The notes below the pieces were generated by a model that ran no database searches, was not told the DNA's origin, and was given only the letters and a program-made list of their open reading frames with translations. The translations under genes and the position numbers were made by a program. Shown piece after piece: positions 1 through 9,905 of a DNA stretch of 64,000 nucleotides; positions within the stretch are counted from its first letter, which is position 1, and each line of letters starts with the position of its first letter. Source of the stretch: Stentor coeruleus (taxonomy: Eukaryota > Ciliophora > Heterotrichea > Heterotrichida > Stentoridae); contig MPUH01000018.1 of the NCBI GenBank assembly GCA_001970955.1, positions 1-64,000 on the forward strand, written 5' to 3'.

Positions 1-508
1 AAGCATGCCTTATTTTTTTACCACTAGAGACTTTAAATCAATATTGTCCACCCTAATCTATAAGGTTTTAAATAAGAATAAATAATATAAAAAGCACTAA
101 ATGTTATAATAAGTATTATAGTAAATAAGAAACCTTGGTAAACGTTAATTTATTAAAAAAATCTTGATAGATAATTAAAATGATAAAAAAATTTATTGAA
201 TGCTAGGCTAGAAATTTAGATTAAAACTGCATTCAAAAGTAATAATTAATATAGTGATGGGAAAAAATTCTAAGAATAAAAGTTAATATTCCTTGGATCA
301 TCCAACAACAAAAAAATGCATAATAGAAATCAATTTCCTAGCTTTCATTATACTATGCAAACAATTTACTCTTAAATATAAAATTATTATCTTCTTTCAT
401 TTCATAGTGTTAGTTCATTTTTTATATAAGTAAACTGTTATGCATCTATGAATTGTGATATGAAAACTGATACTAAAATAAATCCAACATTTAATACCTA
501 ATATAAAT
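1..508. other. AT-rich intergenic, no gene seen
   Basis: I see no open frame longer than a few dozen codons, no RNA gene and no repeat here. The last part is the 5' flank of the nucleoside hydrolase gene. The 3' end of a gene lying left of the window could be present but cannot be recognised. Confidence 0.5.
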
Positions 509-1405
509 ATGCAAAAGTGGATAATAGACACAGATCCAGGCATAGACGATGTTATGGCTTTGCTTGTTGCTTTGGCATCTAATATAGAAATTATAGCAAT
601 TACTACAGTAGCTGGCAATACAACAGAGCGAAATGTTTATAGAAACGTCATTGAAGTCCTAAGAATAGCTGGAAAGGAAGTCCCTATATATAGAGGATCT
701 AAAAGACCACTTTTGAATCAACTTAATACATGTCATGAATTTCATGGTGAAGATGGGATAAATGATTACTGGAAAACTCATTCTGATAATTTTCAAGATA
801 TTCAGACTGAGCATGCAGCTTCAGCAATATCAAGATTGAGCAAATCTGGCGATGTTAATATTATATGTTTGGGACCATTAACTAATTTAGCTATAGCTTA
901 TCTTCAAGATGATACTTTAGAGTTTGCTAGCATTCATTTGATGGGAGGAACAATAAATGCTGCAGGCAATACTACAGCTTTAAGTGAGTTTAATATATAC
1001 CAAGATCCTGAGGCTGCATATATTGTGTTTGATAGAGCTCCTCATCTTTCAATGATTCCATGGGAATGCACTTTTAACGATGATGTAAAATTGAAACAAA
1101 ATTTTTTGGAAGCTGCCAAAAATGCAGGTCCTAGAGGAAGGTTTATGGTAGAAATTTGTCAAAAAGTGAATTATGCATGTGATGCAATTGCTATGATGAC
1201 AGCTCTTTATCCAGAAACCATTGAAGAATCTGAAGATAGGCATGTGAAGATAGAACTCGCAGGAAATTATTCAAGAGGCCATACAATAGTGCACAGAGAT
1301 CCACGCAGCATTTTAAACCCAACACTAAAGAAATTTACTATTGTCAAAAAAATTCATCATGATTTTTTTTTCAATCGCTTTCTTCAATTATTAGTTGACT
1401 CTTAG
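509..1405 (+). CDS. Nucleoside hydrolase (inosine-uridine preferring family)
   Basis: Likely splits the N-glycosidic bond of purine or pyrimidine ribonucleosides for base salvage in the cytosol. The 298-residue frame starts with the family signature DTDPGIDD at residues 7-14, whose Asp cluster binds calcium and ribose. A second conserved stretch, NIYQDPEAA, lies at 162-170, and a late RGHTIVHRD stretch at about 256-264. The length is normal for the family, so the gene looks whole and intron-free. Where the best-studied members carry a catalytic His before an Asp (H-D-x-x-A), this protein reads CDAIA with Cys224. That suggests a subgroup with a different leaving-group acid; this alignment was made by eye. 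Start is the first ATG after an AT-rich leader. Family assignment is secure, substrate is not. Confidence 0.9.
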   Translation: MQKWIIDTDPGIDDVMALLVALASNIEIIAITTVAGNTTERNVYRNVIEVLRIAGKEVPIYRGSKRPLLNQLNTCHEFHGEDGINDYWKTHSDNFQDIQTEHAASAISRLSKSGDVNIICLGPLTNLAIAYLQDDTLEFASIHLMGGTINAAGNTTALSEFNIYQDPEAAYIVFDRAPHLSMIPWECTFNDDVKLKQNFLEAAKNAGPRGRFMVEICQKVNYACDAIAMMTALYPETIEESEDRHVKIELAGNYSRGHTIVHRDPRSILNPTLKKFTIVKKIHHDFFFNRFLQLLVDS

Positions 1406-1801
1406 ATTTAGATAAAATTTAGTTTAAGCACTGAACTATGCTCATTATACAATTTTAATATTATGATTGTACTTCACTTGAATAATAGGATCATTATTAA
1501 TAAGAAAATATTTACAAAGTTAAAGTGGGTGATAGTTAAGGTGGCATGGTTTAAACCTTGTCCGATCGAGGTTTGTTTGTCCTACGATCTCTTTCTTTGG
1601 GCAGATTCGGTATGCTAAACCACTCGTTGTCGCTGGTTATGTATATTTACAAATTAGGCACTTTAAATCTTGAAAAATATTTCAATTTTTTTCATTCAGC
1701 TATACGTAAATTATTGTAAACAGATTTTTAATTTTAAAATTCTAAGTTATTTACATTCTAATTAACTCTCATTTTTGACGTCATTCTGTTCTGTTGATAA
1801 A
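1406..1801. other. Intergenic with a GC-richer patch
   Basis: The gap between the hydrolase and the ABC transporter is mostly AT-rich. About 1520-1640 is clearly richer in G and C than its surroundings and contains a GGTTTAAACC palindrome. TGGTTTA near 1546 can pair with TAAACCA near 1615. I could not fold this patch into a tRNA on either strand, and it matches no small RNA I know. It is a candidate unannotated ncRNA or a diverged gene remnant. Confidence 0.3.
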
Positions 1802-4800
1802 ATGGAAGATGCAATGGCTAATCAAGTTAAGCAAGACTCCCCAGTTAAAGCTCCCTTTTCAAGTCTTTTCAAGTTCGCTACCCCTCTAGATTACTTTTTA
1901 ATGTTTACAGGGACATTAGGAGCGATTGGCATGGGGATCTGTCAGCCTTTATTTTTCTTGTTCATGGCTAGTTTTTTTAATGGTATGAGTGACAAGGCTA
2001 CGCTTGATGATTTTTACAATAAATCGATTACAGTCACTTATATGATGATCATCTTCGGTTCTGTTTTCATGATTAGTGGTTGGATTGCAGTTATGTCCTG
2101 GGTTATTATTGGAGCTCGCCAAGGAAGCCTTTTCAGGAAAAAGTATTTCAAAGCTATCCTTAACATTGACCCAGAATATCTAGACAAGAGAGCTATAGCT
2201 GAAATACCCAGTTCGATTACAACCGACACATTAAAGATTGAAAGAGCAACTGGAGACAAACTAGTCATAATCATCTTTACAGCTTCAATGATCTTGTCAT
2301 CATTCATTATGGGCATTGTCATCGGGACACAGCTGGCTTTTGTAACTTTGTGTTTTGGCCCGCTCATTGTTTTCGGGTTGATTTTGTTAAATAATGGAAC
2401 TGAGCAAAGTGCTAAAGCAGCAGATACCTCTTATAGAAAAGCTGGAGGTATAGCTGAAGAAGCTCTACAAGAGATAAAAACTGTAGCAAGCTTAAATGGA
2501 CAAAAGTATGAAACCAGAAAATATACTGAATCTCTTCATGAAAGTCAGTCTTCAATGATGATTACTGGGCTTAAAACTGGGACAGGTATCGGTCTAGCTA
2601 TATTTGGATTCTTTGTTATGCTGGGATCTTGCTACATGGTAGGGGCAAAATTCATGGATGCAAAAGTTTATAACTGGGTTGACGATGAACCTTATGATAT
2701 TGGAAAAGTTATAGTAGTCATGTTCATAAGTATTTTAGCATTTAACAATATGGGAACTATGCTTCCTGGAATTAGAATAATTGCTGAAGGACAATTTGCA
2801 GCTGGAAGGATTTTCAAGCTTTTAGCTGAAAAATCTAAGCTTACACATGGGACCTTAAAGCCTGATATAGAAGGTGCTGTAGTTTTTGATGATGTTAGAT
2901 TCAGTTATCCTACCGCAAAAAACACTCCTGTGCTTAAAGGCTTGAGCTTTACATTAAATCCCGGAGAAAGATTAGGAATTGTTGGGTCTACAGGCTCTGG
3001 AAAAAGCACAGTTGTACAGTTGCTTTTAAGATATTATGAACAAGACACTGGGCTTATTACTATTGATGGCAATGATATCAAAAGTTTTGATATAAAGCAT
3101 CTTAGAGATAATATTTCAGTGGTTAGTCAAGAACCTGTTCTTTTCAATACAACAATATATGAAAATATTAAATATGGCCGAATGACATCTTCTAAAGAAG
3201 ATATTGAAGAAGCAGCTAAACTTTCAGGGGCAATGGACTTTATCCAAAAACTTCCAGACGTTTTTGAAACTAATTGTGGGAGTAAAGGTTCACATCTTTC
3301 AGGAGGCCAAAAACAGAGAATAGCTATAGCCAGAGCTATTGTCCGAAAGCCTAAAATCCTCCTTTTAGATGAAGCTACAAGCGCTCTTGATAGAAAAACA
3401 GAAAAAGAAGTTGTTGACTCATTAGAGATATCATTTCCAGAATGCACATGGATTACAATTGCACAGAACTTGCTTATAATAGTTGTCAAATTTTCTATAA
3501 ATGTTCAACTTGTGGATTACAATTGCACAGAACTTGCTTACAGTTAAGAAATCAAACAAAATTATCATGATAGAAAAAGGTGAAGTTGTAGAAAAAGGTT
3601 CACACAAAAGGCTTATGAAGAAAGAAGGTCGATATTATCATCTGTTTAAAATGCAAGAGCTACAAATGAGTAATGAAGACCAAGAGCAAGTTAATAATAA
3701 AATTACAGACTCTATTGAGAAAGATGAAAATCCTGCTGATGAAGAAGAACAGAAAAAACTTAAAAGTTTGGCTTTTAAAAAAATGATGCTTTTAGGGAAA
3801 TCAGAAAGATTATGGTTGTTGCTTGGATGCACTGGATCAGTTGTTGTAGGATTTTTCTATCCTTTGACTGGCATGCTTAGTGGATTAGAAATTTCAGTAC
3901 TAGGCACACCAGACAATCCTGATTTAATGAAAGACAGTATTAGATATGGATATTTGATGATTATTTTTGGTGTTATTGTGTTTTTAGGTATGATGCTTGA
4001 AGCAATTAGTTACCCTAGAATGGGAGCAAATATTACAAAAAAAATCAGAGAAATGAGCTTTAAAGCAATGATAAGCTATGAAAATGCATTCTATGATCAG
4101 CCTGAAAACAACTGTAGTGCTCTTTCTGCAAGGCTTAGCAATGATTGTGAAAAAGTTAACGGACTTGGAGGAAGTCTTTTAGGTATTGTGCTTGGGCTTA
4201 TAAGTTCTTTAGCTGTTGCTCATGCAGCTGCAGCATTTTTTTCATGGCGTATGTCATTAGTTGTTTTAGCGATAGTGCCCATAATCATTTTCTCGGTTTC
4301 TGCTAACTTTATGGCTCAAATGCAAGGTGTCGTTAAATTTAATTATGAAAGCTTGACTTCAGTAGCAGCAGACTCTATAACTCATTATAGAACCACAAAA
4401 GCTTTTAATTTAGAAAAAGAAATGCAGAAAAAATATATGGCCCCAGTTAAAGCTGAAGCAAAAGCTACAAACAAAAAAGCATTTTCTAGTGGTTTTACAT
4501 ACGGCTTGGGCTTTGGATTAATGTTTTATGCTTATGCTCTTTTGTTTTGGTATGGAGCTAAACTGGTGAGAGATAAGACAAATACATTTGAAGATATGGT
4601 CACTGCTATGATTGCAGCAATAGTTGGTTCTGATGCGTTTTTTACTGCCGGAGTGTATGCTCCAGATATGAAAAATGGTATTGAAGCAGGTAAGAGATTG
4701 TTTAAGATATTGGAATATGTTCCTTCTATAAATGTTAATGCAAAGGATGGTATTAAAAAGGAAATACAAGGAAAAATTGAGTTTTACAATGTTGATTTCT

Positions 4801-5486
4801 CTTATCCTAACAGAACTTACCTTGCTTGTAAGAACGTGAGTTTCGAATTAAATCCAGGAATGTCTTTGGGGATTATAGGTAGAACAGGCTCTGGGAAGTC
4901 GACAATTATGCAATTGATATTAAGACAATATGATGTTAAAAATGGTAAAGTTAAGATTGATGGTGAAAATATCATTAATTATAATATCAAGCACTTGAGA
5001 TCTCAGATCAGTGTTGTATCACAAGAACCTGTGCTTTTTTCAGGATCAATCAAAGAAAATATAGCATACGGCACTAAAGCGACAGAAGAAGAAGTAGAAG
5101 ATGCTGCAAGAAAATCACAGGCTTATGAATTTGTTACGACTCACGAAGATGGATTTAACCGAGAAGTAGGGATTAAAGGATGTAGACTTAGTGGAGGACA
5201 AAAACAAAGAATAGCAATTGCAAGAGCAATTATTAGAAAACCTAAGATTCTACTTATGGATGAAGCTACAAGTGCTCTTGATGCAAATACTGAAAGCGAA
5301 GTACTTAGGAATATTAGAGGATTGATGAGCGAAGCAACATGCGTTACTGTAGCACATAGATTAAAAACTATAGATAACTGCGATTACATTATTGTCATGG
5401 AAAGTGGAAAGATCATGGAGCAAGGTGAGAGAGAAAAACTTAAAGCTCAAGGCGGATATTATTCCAATATGGTTGCAGAAACTTAG
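1802..5486 (+). CDS. Full-size ABCB-type ABC transporter, frame broken by a 64-bp duplication
   Basis: An ATP-driven exporter of the P-glycoprotein (ABCB) family, expected in the plasma membrane or a vesicle membrane. The order is TMD1-NBD1-TMD2-NBD2. NBD1 has Walker A GSTGSGKST, Q-loop VSQEP, signature LSGGQKQR and Walker B ILLLDEATSALD. NBD2 has GRTGSGKST, LSGGQKQR, ILLMDEATSALD and H-loop VAHRL. The reading frame shifts at about 3476, where a 28-bp sequence is repeated with a 64-bp offset. Leaving out one 64-bp unit gives one continuous protein of about 1206 residues, the normal size. At NBD1 the H-loop residue is Gln (CAG 3464-3466) instead of His. The frame opens at a non-ATG codon at 1775; the first ATG is 1802, with another in frame at 1814. 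The transported substrate cannot be inferred. It may be an intact gene with an assembly error, or a freshly damaged copy. Confidence 0.9.
3449..3540. repeat. 28-bp direct repeat, 64-bp offset, inside the ABC transporter
   Basis: Two perfect 28-bp copies lie at 3449-3476 and 3513-3540, separated by a 36-bp spacer (3477-3512) rich in A and T. The insertion length is 1 mod 3, so it breaks the transporter frame, and dropping one repeat plus spacer restores it. It has no GT..AG ends suited to a 15-nt type intron. The long direct repeat is also unlike the TA-bounded eliminated sequences known from heterotrichs. Confidence 0.85.
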
Positions 5487-6336
5487 TAAAGTAGATATTT
5501 TATAGTAACTTCAAAGTTATAAGTAAAAAAATTCAAAAACTTATGCATTTAATATATAAGTATATGTTTAGAAAGTTACTTTTAAATAGTTTACTTATGA
5601 GATAGGGTTAAGCATTAGGGATTTTTTGTTTAATTTGCTATGTTTAGAAATTTTAATATTATTTTGTGTTAACAAGAATATACTTCTAAATAAACTAATC
5701 ATTTTTTCTGTTATTAAATTTATGTGATAGTAACAAAAATTTTATTTGTACCTTTTGTGACAATAGTTTTTGATAGGATATATGATTGGTACAGAAAGTA
5801 GTTTTTTATAATTCCTAATAACTCTGCAAATAGCAGATCACTTCAAATCCTGCTATTGGCCTGATAACCCATGTTTGAAAAATTGTATCTGCATCAAAAT
5901 TAAACACTTAATCTAAGCTAATTTCTTTCCAACTGAATAAAACAAGTAATTTGAGAATATAGAAAAATATCCAATATAAAGTTATCAAAAACCTAATTAT
6001 TATATACTAAAATCGTATCCAAATATTTTTAATAACCTCCCTATATCTTACCAAAAAATATGATTTTAAAACTTCATTAGTTTTAGCCTTAATCCCTCAG
6101 GCATATATTTTACTCCATATATTTCCATTAAGTGCTTCAGGTATGCAAATATTTGAGTTAATATGCGCCGCTGAGCACAATGAAGGCAAAACAGAAACTT
6201 TAATATATTCAAAACCATGGGAAAAATAGCAAGTTCGATTTAAAACTATAACAAAAAGTCACTTTTGACCCGATCAGATAAATAATTAAAATTTCTAATC
6301 AAGCTAATTAGCTTTCCATATTTTCCTTAGTAATAA
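5487..6336. other. AT-rich intergenic, no gene seen
   Basis: This gap carries the 3' flank of the ABC gene and the 5' flank of the eL30 gene. I see no credible frame, structured RNA or repeat in it. Confidence 0.5.
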
Positions 6337-6660
6337 ATGGTTAAAAAGGGGAAGAAGTCAGCTGAAGGGATGAATTCCAAGCTAGCTTTAGTTATGAAAA
6401 GTGGAAAAGCAGTTTTAGGCTATAAAAGCACGTTGAAAAGCTTAAGACAAGGTAAAGCCAAGCTAGTTTTCATTGCAAGCAACACACTTCCTCTGAGGAA
6501 AAGCGAAATCGAATATTACTCTATGCTTGGTAAAGTAGAAGTGCATCATTATACTGGAGATAATAATGAGTTAGGAAGAGCTTGTGGTAAAATGCACGCA
6601 GTTTCATCTCTTTCAGTACTTGATGTTGGTGATTCTGATATTCTTGCAGCAACCGCATAA
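6337..6660 (+). CDS. RPL30: 60S ribosomal protein eL30
   Basis: A component of the large cytosolic ribosomal subunit, with the small L7Ae/L30e RNA-binding fold. The 107-residue protein matches the family from end to end: basic MVKKGKK start, [23 protein letters not shown], then [19 protein letters not shown], the Gly-rich [10 protein letters not shown] helix start and the closing [10 protein letters not shown]. The length is typical (105-115). There is no intron. It is a high-expression housekeeping gene standing alone between long AT-rich flanks. Confidence 0.95.
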   Translation: MVKKGKKSAEGMNSKLALVMKSGKAVLGYKSTLKSLRQGKAKLVFIASNTLPLRKSEIEYYSMLGKVEVHHYTGDNNELGRACGKMHAVSSLSVLDVGDSDILAATA

Positions 6661-7186
6661 TTTAACTAGTTTTTTTATTATTCATAGGATTTACAATTTA
6701 TATTTGTTGTGAAGCAGATACTTTGCATTTGAGATTCTTTAATTTAACAGAAATTAGTGTGAGTATTAGTTAGCAGGGTAATAATAGGAATAGGATATAT
6801 TGACAAAAATCATAAGGATTTTAAGGTAAGCTTAATGCTTATTGAGAAAAAGGCAATAGTTAATAATTGTGGGATTTAGTAATTTAAAATCCAATGTTAA
6901 GAATTGAAGATTGCTTGTTTAAGGAAAGCATATGATACGCTTTTGTAAATAACTTTAAGAGATAATCATTTTCCTTGTTTAGAAGTATACTTTATTAAAT
7001 GAATGAAATTGAATAACTCAAATAACTATTATAGCAGAATTTGTTTTAATCCATGGTTTCTTCCCAATATTTCTTAAAGAGTCTCTCTTAAAAACTTTTT
7101 GGTAAACGCTTTTTAATACGCGCTTTATAAAAATCACATCCAATTTATGCAATACACCAATCTTTGCTTTTTATTCAATTCTATAT
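6661..7186. other. AT-rich intergenic between convergent genes
   Basis: This is the shared 3' flank of eL30 and the START-domain gene, which converge. I see no gene, RNA or repeat. Confidence 0.5.
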
Positions 7187-7792
7187 TTATTTTAAGTCTT
7201 TTTTAATTACACCAAGCTTACCAATTTGCCTGTTTGCGATTTTATTTATAGCCACCCTTGGTAAACTTCCTTTAAGGTCTGTGCAATACAGAGTCGTAAT
7301 TTCAGTAGAAGACGCATTTCTTTTCAAATACTGAGCTTCAAAAAAAACCTCCCCACGCACAACTCCATAAGTTTCTGGAAGTACCCCATCAAGGCTCTTA
7401 CTATAAATAACAATTCCGTCATCTTTTTCATTCCACCTCTGAGCGACTACAAAATCTCTATTGCTAATTGGCCAATGCAAAGCAAATTGACTATAAACAA
7501 GTCTGAAATTTTCTGAGAAATCTTTGACACATCGGCATTCCTTAAGTTTATGCTCATATTTTGGTTTCTTAGATAAATCCCAATAGTACGCTAAGACTTC
7601 AGGTACTGACTTAGGCAATAAAGACGTCACTTTTACTATCTGTAAGCCATTAGGATGCAAAATCCTCGATCCTGTCACCCCTTCACTAGTTCCCAGACTC
7701 TCCCAGCCATCAGCCAAAGCGAAATATTCATTTATCACTGGCAGTAAAGCATCTAAAAGCTCATTAGCTTTATCCATATGACTATCTTCCAT
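7187..7792 (-). CDS. START-domain lipid-binding protein
   Basis: A small protein made almost only of a START domain (helix-grip fold that holds a lipid in a cavity), probably moving or sensing lipids between membranes. It has 201 residues. The central stretch LPKSVPEVLAYYWDLSKKPKYEH, then QFALHWPISNRDFVVAQRW and finally LKGSLPRVAINKIANRQIG, has the family's order and spacing (NRD core, P-x-x-x-x-N near the C-terminal helix). There is no signal peptide or membrane segment, so it should be cytosolic. No intron is seen, and the first ATG lies just after an AT-rich flank. Ligand unknown. Confidence 0.8.
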   Translation of the reverse strand: MEDSHMDKANELLDALLPVINEYFALADGWESLGTSEGVTGSRILHPNGLQIVKVTSLLPKSVPEVLAYYWDLSKKPKYEHKLKECRCVKDFSENFRLVYSQFALHWPISNRDFVVAQRWNEKDDGIVIYSKSLDGVLPETYGVVRGEVFFEAQYLKRNASSTEITTLYCTDLKGSLPRVAINKIANRQIGKLGVIKKDLK

Positions 7793-8013
7793 TTATAAAT
7801 GTATTCCCTCCATTAATTTCGAAATCATAATCTAGGTTTATATATATTTTAATAATTAGGGAGCACTTGCCATATCAATGAGATTTTGCTTTTCACTCCT
7901 CCTAAATAATTTTTAATCAAATTACTGGTATTTCTTATAATTGTGTGCTTCGCAAGGTTTTCCAAACTTTGCACCTTCATTTTCTAAATTTCTTAATATT
8001 ATCTGCGCTCAAT

Positions 8014-8079
8014 TGCTTACCTGTTCAAGAATCAATTTTATTCTGATGCTTACCTGTTCAAGAATCAATTTTATTCTGA
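8014..8079. repeat. Perfect 33-bp tandem duplication (two copies)
   Basis: The 33-bp unit, beginning TGCTTACCTG, occurs at 8014-8046 and again directly at 8047-8079 without a mismatch. That implies a recent slippage or unequal exchange event in noncoding DNA. Confidence 0.9.
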
Positions 8080-8509
8080 TAGCAATACCTTAAGAAGCAT
8101 TAGGTTAGAAACTGTAGCTAAAGCATATCGGCTCGTGTTAAATAATTGACTTGCTCGTGCTTCTTTTATTTTTAGCATTAAAATAGTCTATAAAGCTTAA
8201 AACTGAATTTATTTTCCTTCATTTGAAAGCATATAATTATCTTTGAAATACTCAGTGTCAATCATATCATTATAATCTCTAGCTGAATTATTGATAAAAA
8301 CAAGTAGCTTCTTTTCTAATTTGTTTCATTGGCGCTTAACAAAGATACTATAGCTTCAATCGCTTATATAGTTTTGCTTCTTGATAATATATTCCCTAGC
8401 ATCAGCACTGAAGGCAAGCAAATAGCATACTATTTATGATAAATAAATGATTTATCTTGGATTCAAACTTTTCATACATTCAGTAATACTTAGCAATACT
8501 CAAAGAGTA

Positions 8510-8680
8510 TTTTGTAGTATTTCTTTATCTTCTTTTGGAAAAATTTCGCAAATACCTGCATTATATCTTCAATCACTACAAAGTCAAGAGTGATTTCTCC
8601 TTTTCTGGTATTCTGTAATCTATGTAGCTGATTTAAGCAAATAATCCCATTTGGACTTGGCAATAACTTTTATAATTTAT
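8510..8680 (-). pseudogene. Possible decayed coding fragment, identity unknown
   Basis: On the minus strand about 57 codons are open and have a protein-like mix of hydrophobic and charged residues, for example GEITLDFVVIEDIMQVFAKF. There is no start codon, and stops close both ends. No family is recognised. It may be a remnant of a host gene, an exon of an unrecognised intron-rich gene, or chance. Confidence 0.2.
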
Positions 8681-8984
8681 CATATTTACATATTATCTAG
8701 CTATAACTACTCTTATCTCATGCATAAACCCTGGTTTTTTATACTATCGAATAAACTTTCAATTAGGTCAAGGATATATATTATATTTTCATTCTAAATG
8801 CTTATTAAGATTACCTTAAAATGCAAATTTTTGTGCTAGGGTACACATTTATTACTTAAGATTTTCTTATATTCAAGTTTCTTTAAGCTAGCACTGTTGA
8901 TTGTTTAGTATGGTAATAAAAAAATTCTCATATAAAACACACAAATTTCCCATAAGTCAATATCATAAATTACTTATTTTCCAT

Positions 8985-9905
8985 CTATCTGCCTCCACGA
9001 TTACCTGCACCTTTCTCATGGTCATCTTTCCAATTATCCCACTCTGAGTCTTTTTTCCTCTTCTCTTCCCTCTGTTCCTCCTCATCACTATCATACTCTG
9101 GTTGTTCCGCTTGCATCTTTTTAGTCTGCGCTTCTCTCATTTCCATCTCTTTCTTAGCCCATTCTCCATATTCTTCAATAGTCATACTAGGAGCATTTCT
9201 ATTAGTAAAAACCTGCTCCTTCATAGTTTGTTTAATATTCACTAAATCTTGTGTTCCTGATATAATCCTTGGCATCATATGCACATTAGATTCATCAATT
9301 TTTACAACAGTTGGAGGTTTATAAGGCTTGGGTTCAGGTCTAGGCATATCCCTCATAGAAATCATTTGCATTTCTAGCTTAATAAAGTCTAAATGTTCTA
9401 AAGATTGTATCGCGGCTAATTCTAATTCTTTAACATAAAGATCCCTACAGTCTTCAAGGTTTTGTCCCTCCATAGCTTTTATTGAATTTTCAAGTTCTTT
9501 TTTTGCTTTAAAAGTGAGAATTTTTTCTTCTCTGCTTGCTGGGCTTGGGTTTTTTCTTTTTTCTTTAAAAGCTTCTGGGGTAAGTCTGTATTCATCTAAG
9601 CAATTTAGGAATTCATCAATGTAGGACTCAGCAAATTCGAGATTAGTTTTCCGACGTTCTAGGTCTTGGATTTTTATGGTTATGCAAGCCTGGTAGTATG
9701 GGACAAGGATTAATGGAATGTTTTCTGTGGGTACATCTTCTAGAAGTTCATTGCTTGAGAATAATGCTTCTCGGCGTATGGTGTTTTTGAGGCTTTCAGC
9801 AAGTTTTAGACTTTGTTGGATGTTTTCATCAGTAAGGTCTTTGAAGTTCTCAAAGTCTTGGTAATATTTTTTCAGTTGCCGGTAGTGAGAGTAAAGCGTA
9901 GCCAT
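8985..9905 (-). CDS. TAP42/alpha4 (IGBP1) family PP2A regulator
   Basis: Binds the catalytic subunits of PP2A-type phosphatases and, in yeast and animals, links them to TOR signalling and protects unassembled subunits. The 306-residue protein has the all-helical N-terminal domain (opening LYSHYRQLKKYYQ, middle LVPYYQACITIKIQDLERR). It ends in the family tail EWDNWKDDHEKGAGNRGGR at the extreme C-terminus, preceded by an acidic stretch around YDSDEEEQREE. Slightly shorter than yeast or human members, but whole. No intron is needed. The coding strand changes from C-rich at the 5' half to G-rich at the 3' half near 9530. Confidence 0.9.
   Translation of the reverse strand: MATLYSHYRQLKKYYQDFENFKDLTDENIQQSLKLAESLKNTIRREALFSSNELLEDVPTENIPLILVPYYQACITIKIQDLERRKTNLEFAESYIDEFLNCLDEYRLTPEAFKEKRKNPSPASREEKILTFKAKKELENSIKAMEGQNLEDCRDLYVKELELAAIQSLEHLDFIKLEMQMISMRDMPRPEPKPYKPPTVVKIDESNVHMMPRIISGTQDLVNIKQTMKEQVFTNRNAPSMTIEEYGEWAKKEMEMREAQTKKMQAEQPEYDSDEEEQREEKRKKDSEWDNWKDDHEKGAGNRGGR

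Larger units (their letters stand above)
7793..8984. other. Intergenic with a 33-bp tandem duplication
   Basis: Nothing here is a clear gene. It holds a perfect 33-bp tandem duplication and, on the minus strand around 8510-8680, a short protein-like stretch that is closed on both sides by stops. Confidence 0.45.

Noticed and set aside
1520-1640. tRNA gene in the GC-rich patch
   Set aside because: No cloverleaf, no proper T-loop (GGTTCGANTCC-like) with matching stems on either strand.
3477-3512. The ABC-gene insertion as a normal tiny intron
   Set aside because: The extra DNA is 64 nt, far beyond 15-17 nt, and its ends lie in a direct repeat with no fitting GT..AG pair.
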